Source: an uncultured Bacteroidales bacterium (GTDB lineage: Bacteria > Bacteroidota > Bacteroidia > Bacteroidales > UBA11471). From it: DNA of 53,502 nucleotides. Below, one piece after another: positions 27,426 through 34,737 of the stretch (positions are counted from its first letter, which is position 1; every line of letters begins with the position of its first letter). A model generated the notes under the pieces. The model searched no databases. It was not told where the DNA came from and saw only the letters and a list, made by a program, of their open reading frames with translations. The stretch spans positions 1-53,502 of the forward strand of contig CANQQA010000019.1 in the NCBI GenBank assembly GCA_947625885.1, read 5' to 3'. The position numbers and the translations under genes are program-made.

Positions 27426-27580
27426 AAAGAAGCCTGCCATTGACGTGTGTTTTGTCGTGGACGGGCAGTTTGCTATGTTTTGAACTATATCAACCCACGT
27501 TATTTTAAGACAGCTTCTTTAATTAAAATGTTAAGAAACGCTGAAATACATTCTCTACGGTTTGTAGGAGGAGCCTGCGT
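27426..27580 (+). other. Leader of the regulator gene with inverted repeats at the insertion border
   Basis: AAAGAAGC (27426-27433), right at the border of the duplicated sequence, is repeated inverted as GCTTCTTT (27513-27520). Between them CTGCC and GGCAG can also pair. A strong ribosome binding site AGGAGGAG (27566-27573) precedes the ATG at 27581. I see no gene in this part. Confidence 0.55.
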
Positions 27581-28672
27581 ATGGTGCTGATGCAATTTGT
27601 GTTGGGCTGCGGCTCGTGCGCTTTTTTCCTGTGTGCCTTAGTCTTATGGATGCGGCGGGCAGACGGCGACCGCTCGCGGCGCATTCTCGGCATCGTGTGG
27701 CTGCTCATGGCGCTGGTGCTGGTGGGTCGTGCCCTGACGGAGGTGTATACGGTGCCTTCGGGTCTCGGCGTGCTTCCGCCGGCAAATCTGGTGGGCGGGC
27801 TGCTTACCGTAACGCTGCTTTGTCTCTATCCCATAGAGGTGATTCGTCCGGGGTGGCTCAATGTGCGCCGCACGTTCTGCCTGTTGCTGCCCACTCTTTT
27901 TCTGGGCGTTTTCTGTCGCCTTCCGGGAGTGGAGTTCCGCCATTTGCACTCGTTTGAAGAGATACTTGCCCACATCGGCGAGCCTGATGTGTGGGGGCGT
28001 CTGGTTCTTCTCTTCGGCTTCATTCTTCCTTCTGCCTTGTTGCTGCACATTATCCCTTACAACTGGATGAAAAGCCGCGTCCGCCTGAGTTGGATAAAGC
28101 ATTATACGTGTATCATTCTGCTTATCTCTGCGCTCTATGCCGCATTCATGTTGACCCGTTGCTCCCTGATCAGCGTGGCACATCTGCTGGTCTGCCTTGC
28201 TTTGGCTCTGATCGTAACTTACGAGGAACTGTTTACCCGTTTCCGCTTGCCTGCCGATGCTGCTGTAACTCCATCTGAGACTCCGGCTCTGCCGTCGGTG
28301 GAAGAAGACAATCCGCTTGTCGTCCGGCTGAACCGACTGTTTGACGAGAAAGAAGTATGGCAAAATCCCGACCTTACCGTTTCCGACTTGGCGCAGATGT
28401 TGGGCACCAACCGCACCTACTTGTCGCGTACCATACAAGAGGCTGGCTATGAAAACTTTGCCGACCTGATGAACCGACACCGGGTAGAGGCTTTCTGCCG
28501 TATGGCGGAAGAAGGCAGAATGGGCAGCGTGCAGGACGCTTTATTCCACGTGGGCTTCCGCTCGAAGGAAACCGCACTGCGCTGTTTCAAGAAATATACC
28601 GGAATGCTTCCCGGTAAATACCTGATGACGGTGGTCGCAGAGCGTGCTAAAACGTCCGAATTGCAGAAATGA
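27581..28672 (+). CDS. Membrane-anchored AraC-family regulator
   Basis: This 363-residue protein has seven predicted membrane segments (about residues 3-24, 33-54, 65-88, 94-113, 138-160, 174-195 and 196-218), a short linker, and a C-terminal AraC-type DNA-binding domain (about 250-350). Both helix-turn-helix units are recognisable: LTVSDLAQMLGTNRTYLSRT and SVQDALFHVGFRSKETALRC. It has no periplasmic sensor domain of note, so it would act as a one-component regulator from the inner membrane. An excellent Shine-Dalgarno sequence fixes the start. Together with the MACPF gene 82 nt downstream it makes up the whole insert between the two halves of copy 2, so it most likely controls that gene. The signal is unknown. 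Confidence 0.85.
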   Translation: MVLMQFVLGCGSCAFFLCALVLWMRRADGDRSRRILGIVWLLMALVLVGRALTEVYTVPSGLGVLPPANLVGGLLTVTLLCLYPIEVIRPGWLNVRRTFCLLLPTLFLGVFCRLPGVEFRHLHSFEEILAHIGEPDVWGRLVLLFGFILPSALLLHIIPYNWMKSRVRLSWIKHYTCIILLISALYAAFMLTRCSLISVAHLLVCLALALIVTYEELFTRFRLPADAAVTPSETPALPSVEEDNPLVVRLNRLFDEKEVWQNPDLTVSDLAQMLGTNRTYLSRTIQEAGYENFADLMNRHRVEAFCRMAEEGRMGSVQDALFHVGFRSKETALRCFKKYTGMLPGKYLMTVVAERAKTSELQK

Positions 28673-28717
28673 CACTCGATTTTGCGGTTTTGACACCTTG
28701 CCGGTGCGTATTCAGCG

Positions 28718-28725
28718 TATTTTTG
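28718..28725 (+). promoter_or_regulatory. -7 element of the MACPF gene
   Basis: TATTTTTG matches TAnnTTTG, 29 nt before the ATG at 28755. TTTG at 28689-28692 is 25 nt upstream, too far for the standard spacing, so activation by the neighbouring regulator is plausible. Confidence 0.5.
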
Positions 28726-28754
28726 CGCCATATTTAACAAAACGAATGTAAATT

Positions 28755-31076
28755 ATGAAAATGAAGTATCTGAAAAGTCCGGTAATGTCTCTGTTGCTGC
28801 TGGGCGGATTGACCTGCATGGTCGGGTGCGATGACGATGAAGTGGTGAACGGAGAAGTAATTGAGGAATCTGTGCCGCAGAGCACGAAAGACGTTGCCGG
28901 CAGTGCGCTGGTACATATTATAGACGAGGGCGACGCGAGCAGCCGTGCCTTGCCGCTCGTGCTGCGTATGGTGGGTGTAGACATGGTGGATATAGACACG
29001 GTGGATATAGAAACTGCGCCGAACGAATACGTGAGTTTCAACTGCGAGCAGCATGAGAACGGCAGGTGGTACGCCGTAGCCCGGATGGAGAAACCGCTGG
29101 ACAAGCCCTTCGAGATTGTGCCGGTGAAGATTACGCCCCGCGAATATCCCGAAAAGGCGCGCACCGTGCTGGTGGTGCTCCGGCAGGGCGATGTGAAGAC
29201 CCGGGCGGCGGGCGAAGCCATCACCTCGGTCTACAGCGAAGTGCTGGGCAAGGGAACACGCTGCTACGACCAGTTCGGCAACACGACAAACAGCGTCCTT
29301 CTCTACGAGCAGATCAGCCAATTGGGCGAGGAGTACGTAACAGCCAATACCACCCAGAAGCAGTTCACGATGTTGGAGTTCTCCGGCGACAGCTACGAGA
29401 AGACGATGGAAAGCTGGTCGTTCGATGTGGGCGCTTCGTTCCAAAAGACGAGAAAAAAGGGGCTGACAAGCGAGGATAAGAATGCCTTAGCACAATATAC
29501 GGATAAAACAACCCTTGCAAAGCAGACGGCGGCGATTTTACAAAACAAGCCTACCTACGTCTGGTCCGGCTCGTTCGACTTAGGCGTGAGCAGCAGCCTC
29601 TCCGCAAGCGAGTCGTACGAATACTATCTGAACCTGTACCGCGTCAAGATGTCGGAAGTGCGGATGAATATGTCGGCTTTCGAACAGGAAAAGAAAGACC
29701 CGACCCTGCTGGCTATGCTTTCGTCCACCTTCGTCAATGCGTTGAACGTGGACAACCTCAATACGACCGAATTCTTCGACAACTGGGGTACGGACATCAT
29801 CACGCAAGGCTCGTTCGGCGGCTACAACATCTATATCTACGGTCGGCAGGAGAACGTCTACGAGTACAGCGTGGGCTTCGACGCGCAAGGTAAGCTGAAG
29901 CGCGGCAAGCCCTCTTCCGCCGGCTCCACGTGGCAGGACATCTACAAGAATGCCCACAGCGACTATGCAGAGGGTTACTTCGACGTGTCCTACCAGAACG
30001 AAAATTACGAGAAAGCCAGCAAAGCCGTCTCCCTGCAATTCTCCACCGGCGGCGACCTCGCCATCGACGACCCGCAGAAGTGGCTCGACGGCTTCAATAC
30101 CGACGGCTCCGGCAGCAAATGGGCGCTCATCGGCTACAACGTGAGCAGCGACGAGGAGAACGACTCGATCTGCCATCTCTACCCCATCGAAGAGCTGGTG
30201 GGAGAAATCGCGTTTACGTATGCCCAAGTGGTTACAGACCCCACCGAAGCCGACGCGGAGGCACTCTCCCGCTGGCTGGAAAATTACAGTGAACTGCTCA
30301 ACGCCAAAGACGATTACCTGAACTCCAAGCAGGTGGTGCAGCGTGCCAAGTCGCGGATGGTGCTGGCTGACGTCATCATCAAGAACGGGTCGAACGGGCA
30401 CAAGAATGGCGACCCTGTCCCCTTTGTGGGTCAAGACCCGAACGACCAGAACAATTACCTGACCTATTACCCCATGATGGCAAACTCCAATGCGCCGTGC
30501 GACCGGGGATATGCGTTCGAGCCGTCAAGCGATAATTATATAACTGCCGTCGATAACGATGACAAGTATTTCTATTATGCGCTGGCACCGAGCGACGACT
30601 GTCTGGGCATTGTAGATGCCGTGTTCTGCACGAAAGATGAAGCCGAAGACTTCAATGGCGGGAAATATTACGAGAAACGCGGCGTGCACGCGAACGATAA
30701 TATGTCGGCATTGATCGCCGACAATTACCTCTACGTGAAATACTACGACGAGGGCGTGGACCACGACCCCTCCAAGAAGATTACCGCCATCGGTTTCGTT
30801 AACAGAGATGACCACAACAAAATCATTTCGTCTACCGGCGGCAGCGAACTGCGCATGAACGCCACGCAGACCGACGAGAACCGATTCAATGAATTTTGGG
30901 CTGAGAAAAACTGGAACTGGTATGCCGGCGAGCGCACGGGCGCGAAATGGTGTTTCTACGAGGGCGACTTTACGGTAAAACACAATCTGTTCTACGTGGC
31001 CTACACCACGCAAGACCTTCCCATCGAGCACTTCCGCGAAGGTTCCGTTTGGCAGCCGAAGAAGTGGGGCGAGTAA
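28755..31076 (+). CDS. MACPF (perforin-like) domain lipoprotein, candidate BSAP-type antimicrobial toxin
   Basis: This 773-residue protein starts with a lipoprotein signal (LLLLGGLTCMVGC, lipid Cys25) followed by DDDE, an acidic stretch like the surface-export signals of Bacteroidetes. The MACPF domain covers about residues 155-460; its signature is FFDNWGTDIITQGSFGGYNI (340-359), matching the aromatic-GT-(x)-GG pattern of perforins and complement C9. Residues about 470-773 form a separate C-terminal domain rich in Asp and aromatic residues, as expected for target binding. Known Bacteroidales MACPF lipoproteins (BSAPs) kill related strains through a surface receptor; that this one does so is inference. 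Upstream is its probable regulator; downstream are lipoprotein and terminator remnants. No immunity gene is identified. Confidence 0.82.
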   Translation: MKMKYLKSPVMSLLLLGGLTCMVGCDDDEVVNGEVIEESVPQSTKDVAGSALVHIIDEGDASSRALPLVLRMVGVDMVDIDTVDIETAPNEYVSFNCEQHENGRWYAVARMEKPLDKPFEIVPVKITPREYPEKARTVLVVLRQGDVKTRAAGEAITSVYSEVLGKGTRCYDQFGNTTNSVLLYEQISQLGEEYVTANTTQKQFTMLEFSGDSYEKTMESWSFDVGASFQKTRKKGLTSEDKNALAQYTDKTTLAKQTAAILQNKPTYVWSGSFDLGVSSSLSASESYEYYLNLYRVKMSEVRMNMSAFEQEKKDPTLLAMLSSTFVNALNVDNLNTTEFFDNWGTDIITQGSFGGYNIYIYGRQENVYEYSVGFDAQGKLKRGKPSSAGSTWQDIYKNAHSDYAEGYFDVSYQNENYEKASKAVSLQFSTGGDLAIDDPQKWLDGFNTDGSGSKWALIGYNVSSDEENDSICHLYPIEELVGEIAFTYAQVVTDPTEADAEALSRWLENYSELLNAKDDYLNSKQVVQRAKSRMVLADVIIKNGSNGHKNGDPVPFVGQDPNDQNNYLTYYPMMANSNAPCDRGYAFEPSSDNYITAVDNDDKYFYYALAPSDDCLGIVDAVFCTKDEAEDFNGGKYYEKRGVHANDNMSALIADNYLYVKYYDEGVDHDPSKKITAIGFVNRDDHNKIISSTGGSELRMNATQTDENRFNEFWAEKNWNWYAGERTGAKWCFYEGDFTVKHNLFYVAYTTQDLPIEHFREGSVWQPKKWGE

Positions 31077-31127
31077 GCCGGCGCATTAATTTCACCCTTA
31101 TTTTTTAGTGTAAAGACAAATCAAATG

Positions 31128-31217
31128 ATGACGAAAGATGAATTGATACTGAGTTACCGTGAGTCAGCGGAAAACGGTTCATCTTATTACGCACGTTCTT
31201 TATTTCAAAGAAAATAA
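31128..31217 (+). pseudogene. 3' remnant of a duplicated lipoprotein gene
   Basis: This 29-codon frame (MTKDELILSYRESAENGSSY and on to FQRK) matches the last 29 codons of the lipoprotein at 26657-27094, with about a third of residues changed and the same stop. It lacks a signal peptide. It is the right-hand end of copy 2 behind the inserted cassette. Confidence 0.85.
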
Positions 31218-31270
31218 GATTTACGTATTTGTTCACAAAGCCTTCGACACTCCTTGTCGAAGGCTTTTTT
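31131..31270 (+). repeat. Copy 2 of duplicated segment, right part
   Basis: Similarity to 27008-27145 starts abruptly at ACGAAAGATGAATTGATAC and runs through the stop codon and the terminator. With 27181-27428 it frames the two-gene insert. Confidence 0.85.
31240..31270 (+). terminator. Terminator behind the MACPF cassette (copy 2)
   Basis: The 10-bp stem GCCTTCGACA/TGTCGAAGGC is the same as in copy 1, with loop CTCCT, followed by six T. It probably ends the MACPF transcript. Confidence 0.9.
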
Positions 31271-31321
31271 ATTACCAGCTCCAACATTTACTTTTTTCCG
31301 GAGAAAAGAACTTTCAAAAAA

Positions 31322-31353
31322 TTTGGGGGATTCTCCAAAATGAATTACTTTTG
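31322..31353 (+). promoter_or_regulatory. Promoter of the restriction-modification genes
   Basis: TTTG (31322-31325), 20 nt, TACTTTTG (31346-31353) matches the Bacteroidetes pattern fully. The start point would fall about 8 nt before the ATG, so the messenger is nearly leaderless. Confidence 0.7.
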
Positions 31354-31367
31354 AAATTCGGAATTAT

Positions 31368-32867
31368 ATGAAAACACAGGAAAAAATTCACGGCAGGATT
31401 TTTACGCCCGAATATATCGTCGGTAATATGTTGGACTTGTGCGGATACAACGATACAGCGCACATTGTTAGAAAACATATTATGGAGAACAGTTGCGGCG
31501 AAGGAGCTTTTTTATGCCGTATCGTAGAACGTTATTGCGAGTGCCATACAAAACTATATCATGATTCCGACACACTCAAAAAAGAGTTGGAGACCTACAT
31601 TCATGGCATAGAAATAGACAAACCGACCTATATTGCATGTCTTAAAAATTTGGATCGCATTGCAGCAAAATATCATCTGGACTCCGTAAAGTGGGATATT
31701 CAGAATGAAGATGCCTTACAATTTTCCCGTTATGACGGCTTAATGGACTATGTAATAGGTAACCCTCCTTATGTACGTGTACACAATTTGGAAGATTCCT
31801 ACTCCGACGTCAAGCGATTTTCCTTTACCGATAAAGGTATGACCGATTTGTTCTTGGCATTTTTTGAAATCGGTCTGAGAATGTTAAAGCCGGCAGGTCG
31901 GTTATGTTACATAACGCCCAATTCTTGGCTGAACAGCGTTGCCGGAAAATCCATGAGAAACTATATTCAAAAAACAAAAATATTGAACTCCCTCATAGAC
32001 TTGCAACATTTTTCACCGTTTCAAGCTACGACTTATCCATTAATATCCCTACTCATCAAAGGAGTAAAACAGGAAACCATACACTACTACCGTTACAAAC
32101 CCGAACGAAAAGAAAAAATTTTCATCGGAGACTTGTCTTACTCCGACTTTTGCATAGACAACGAATTTTATTTGGCAGCTCCCGAAAAATTGAATATTCT
32201 AAAAGAGATTCGCTCTACCCGCGCCCGATTCGTACGGGTGAAAAACGGTTTTGCCACGTTGGCTGATGATGTATTTATCGGAAATATTCCTTTTCAAAAT
32301 TATACGATAGACGTATTAAAAGCCTCGACCGGAGAATGGAAAAAAGCATTTTTCCCTTACGACGAAAACGGAAAACCCATCGGGTGGAATACGTTAAGAC
32401 AGCACGGCGACATCGTGAATTATCTGGAAAAAGAAAAAACGAATTTGCTGAAAGGTGCTTCTACCGAAGAAAAAAGAGATTGGTATCTATACGGACGGAC
32501 ACAAGCATTGAAAGATGTTTATCACGAAAAACTTGCTATCAACACGGTAATAAAAAATACCGGCAGCCTGAAATTGAATGAAGTAGCAGCAGGAAAAGGG
32601 GTATATAGCGGACTGTATATATTGTCGCATATCAATTTCGACACAATTCGAAATATTCTCGAAAGCAACGATTTCATGGAATATATAATTCTGTTGAAGA
32701 AATATAAGAACGGCGGATATTACACATTCAATTCCAAAGACTTGGAGCAATACCTCAACTATAAATTAGAACAATATTATCGCCATGAAGGAACAAGAAA
32801 TATCATACCCTCTGACCAATACGGAATTTCTGAAAGTTCTCGCCAACGCCTTTTACCGTTTTCTTGA
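31368..32867 (+). CDS. Type II DNA N6-adenine methyltransferase
   Basis: This 499-residue enzyme has the order of a gamma-class adenine methyltransferase: an S-adenosylmethionine site NSCGEGAFL (41-49), an acidic strand end GIEID (80-84), EDALQF (114-119) and the catalytic NPPY (132-135). The C-terminal half (about 260-480) is the likely target-recognition region. The recognition sequence cannot be read from sequence. Base composition is much more AT-rich than the neighbouring genes, indicating transfer. The last 83 nt overlap the restriction endonuclease gene, so the two are probably translated in a coupled way. The promoter lies almost at the start codon. Confidence 0.9.
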   Translation: MKTQEKIHGRIFTPEYIVGNMLDLCGYNDTAHIVRKHIMENSCGEGAFLCRIVERYCECHTKLYHDSDTLKKELETYIHGIEIDKPTYIACLKNLDRIAAKYHLDSVKWDIQNEDALQFSRYDGLMDYVIGNPPYVRVHNLEDSYSDVKRFSFTDKGMTDLFLAFFEIGLRMLKPAGRLCYITPNSWLNSVAGKSMRNYIQKTKILNSLIDLQHFSPFQATTYPLISLLIKGVKQETIHYYRYKPERKEKIFIGDLSYSDFCIDNEFYLAAPEKLNILKEIRSTRARFVRVKNGFATLADDVFIGNIPFQNYTIDVLKASTGEWKKAFFPYDENGKPIGWNTLRQHGDIVNYLEKEKTNLLKGASTEEKRDWYLYGRTQALKDVYHEKLAINTVIKNTGSLKLNEVAAGKGVYSGLYILSHINFDTIRNILESNDFMEYIILLKKYKNGGYYTFNSKDLEQYLNYKLEQYYRHEGTRNIIPSDQYGISESSRQRLLPFS

Positions 32868-33516
32868 TTCGGGAACCTCTCGCAGCACGGCAAAATTAAA
32901 ACCTCTGCACGGCGCCATTGCAAAAGATATTTCTCATAAATTAGGAAAAGAATACACGATTTGCGCACAAGGATTTGGAGAAAATAAAGAAGCAATTATC
33001 GACGGTCGCTATATCCCCAAAAGAGTAGATATTACCATACAGAAAAATAATGAACCGGTTGCCGGTATAGCCGTAAAATTCGTTATGCAGAATTATTCTC
33101 AAAATTCAAATAATTACTTTGAGAATATGTTGGGAGAAACGGCGAACATTCGAGTCAATGGGTACCCATATTTCCAAATATTCATTATATTGGACAAAAT
33201 ACCCTATTACAAAAGAAACAAGAGTTTGCAAAAATGGGAATCTTTTACAGCACATAATATCGAAAAATACGTAACCTTGTCGAGAGACAATATCGACCGA
33301 TATTTTCACACTCCTAACAAAACACTAATCTATGTATTACATATTCCCGACAAAGATGATTTGGAAAATTTAGCTGATTACATGGATTATTACAAGAACT
33401 CCGATTTTGTAATCCAATTATCCGAAAATCATTATTCTGAACTGGGAGCTGCCGTCATCATCAACGATTACGAAACATTCAAAGAAAAACTCTTCCATAC
33501 GATAAAATCGTTGTAA
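32785..33516 (+). CDS. Putative type II restriction endonuclease
   Basis: This 243-residue protein has no family name I can give with confidence; its place directly behind and overlapping an adenine methyltransferase makes a cognate endonuclease the best reading. The segment RYIPKRVDITI, 12 residues, GIAVKF looks like a PD-(D/E)xK core with Asp82 and Lys98, but the expected acidic residue is Ala96. Glu113 or Glu118 in YFENMLGETANIR could replace it. No later ATG occurs before residue 101, so the 83-nt overlap is probably real unless a non-ATG start is used. It shares the AT-rich composition of the methyltransferase. Confidence 0.7.
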   Translation: MKEQEISYPLTNTEFLKVLANAFYRFLDSGTSRSTAKLKPLHGAIAKDISHKLGKEYTICAQGFGENKEAIIDGRYIPKRVDITIQKNNEPVAGIAVKFVMQNYSQNSNNYFENMLGETANIRVNGYPYFQIFIILDKIPYYKRNKSLQKWESFTAHNIEKYVTLSRDNIDRYFHTPNKTLIYVLHIPDKDDLENLADYMDYYKNSDFVIQLSENHYSELGAAVIINDYETFKEKLFHTIKSL

Positions 33517-33570
33517 ATAAAATTTTATGCCAAACAAGAAATGCGGCATTAACTTTAATTTTGGTTTTTT

Positions 33571-33602
33571 GTTGGATATTTCGGTAAAAGCCGTTATCTT
33601 TA
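33571..33602 (+). promoter_or_regulatory. Candidate promoter of pta-ackA
   Basis: GTTG (33571-33574), 20 nt, TATCTTTA (33595-33602) has one mismatch in each element. It would give a leader of about 110 nt before the pta ATG. Confidence 0.45.
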
Positions 33603-33717
33603 TCGGTGGATTTGCGACGAGTGCTGTTCGGGCAGATGTAAAGTGCCTGCCGCCGAAGTGCAAGAGCAAAAAAGCGTACTTTTTTACAAATCTATATAAA
33701 TCTAATATCTCTTGATT

Positions 33718-34731
33718 ATGAGCTTAATAGACGAAATTGTTGCTCGTGCGAAAGCCAATAAGCAACGCATCGTTCTTCCCGAAGGAACCGAAGAACGTAC
33801 CTTGAAAGCCGCCGACAGATTGCTTGCCGACGAAGTAGCTAATCTTATCCTTATCGGAAAGCCTGCCGAAATTCTGGCATTGGCTGAGAAAAACGGATTG
33901 AAACACATCGGAAAGGCAACCATCATCGACCCTGCCAATCATGCGAAAAAAGCCGAATATGCCAACCTGCTGTTCGAGCTGCGCAAGAAAAAAGGCATGA
34001 CCGAAGAACAAGCCGCCTCGTTAGTCGAAGATCCCCTCTATCTCGCCTGCTTGATGATAAAGAGCGGCGATGCCGACGGCGAAATCGCCGGCGCCCGCAA
34101 CACGACGGGAAATGTGCTGCGCCCCGCTTTGCAGATTATCAAAACCGCTCCGGGCATCAGCGTCGTATCGGGCGCATTCCTGATGTTCATTCCCAACAAA
34201 CAGTACGGTGAAAACGGCATCATGGTATTTGCCGACTGCGCCGTTACGCCGAACCCCACCGCCGAAGAACTGGCGCAAATCGCCGTTTCGACCGGACGTA
34301 CCGCCCGCGACATCGCCGGCTACGAACCGCGCATCGCCATGTTGAGCTTCTCGACCAAAGGCAGCGCCAAACACGAAATGGTGGATAAAGTGGTGGAAGC
34401 CACCCGTCTGGCAAAAGAACTCGACCCCTCGCTGCTCATCGACGGCGAACTGCAAGCCGACGCCGCTATCGTGCCTTCGGTAGGCAGCAGCAAAGCTCCG
34501 GGCAGCGACATCGCCGGCAAAGCCACCGCGCTCGTGTTCCCGACCCTCGAAGTGGGCAATATCGCTTACAAGCTCGTGCAGCGTCTGGCTGGCGCCGAAG
34601 CCGTAGGTCCTATTCTGCAAGGTATGGCGGCTCCCGTCAATGACCTTTCGCGCGGCTGCTCCGTCGACGACGTTTACAAAATGGTCGCCATTGCCTGCAA
34701 CCAATCCATCGGTCTCAAAAAATTAAAATAA
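33718..34731 (+). CDS. pta: Phosphate acetyltransferase
   Basis: This 337-residue enzyme converts acetyl-CoA and phosphate to acetyl phosphate, the first step of acetate formation with ATP gain. It is the short, single-domain form without the N-terminal regulatory domains of E. coli Pta. Recognisable stretches are RIVLPEGTEERTLKAADRLL, DGEIAGARNTTGNVLRPALQ and SFSTKGSAKHEMVDKVVEAT. The ATG at 33718 is used; a TTG two codons upstream is unlikely. ackA follows after 6 nt, and both end at a strong terminator. This marks the return to the core genome after the AT-rich segment. Confidence 0.96.
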   Translation: MSLIDEIVARAKANKQRIVLPEGTEERTLKAADRLLADEVANLILIGKPAEILALAEKNGLKHIGKATIIDPANHAKKAEYANLLFELRKKKGMTEEQAASLVEDPLYLACLMIKSGDADGEIAGARNTTGNVLRPALQIIKTAPGISVVSGAFLMFIPNKQYGENGIMVFADCAVTPNPTAEELAQIAVSTGRTARDIAGYEPRIAMLSFSTKGSAKHEMVDKVVEATRLAKELDPSLLIDGELQADAAIVPSVGSSKAPGSDIAGKATALVFPTLEVGNIAYKLVQRLAGAEAVGPILQGMAAPVNDLSRGCSVDDVYKMVAIACNQSIGLKKLK

Positions 34732-34737
34732 TCGGAT

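Larger units (their letters stand above)
27181..27428 (+). repeat. Copy 2 of duplicated segment, left part
   Basis: 27181-27283 repeats the HAD C-terminal coding region and about 27345-27428 repeats the lipoprotein promoter region. Over the last roughly 75 nt I count only a few substitutions and a 2-nt length difference from copy 1. Similarity stops right after GCAGCAATAA, at the border of the MACPF cassette. Confidence 0.85.

Noticed and set aside
27431-31127. The MACPF cassette as an insertion sequence, integron or integrative element
   Set aside because: No transposase, integrase, tRNA end or target-site duplication was found; the borders fit recombination within a duplicated locus better.
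33527-33715. 62-codon frame between the endonuclease and pta
   Set aside because: It has no family resemblance or clear ribosome binding site and contains the candidate pta promoter.
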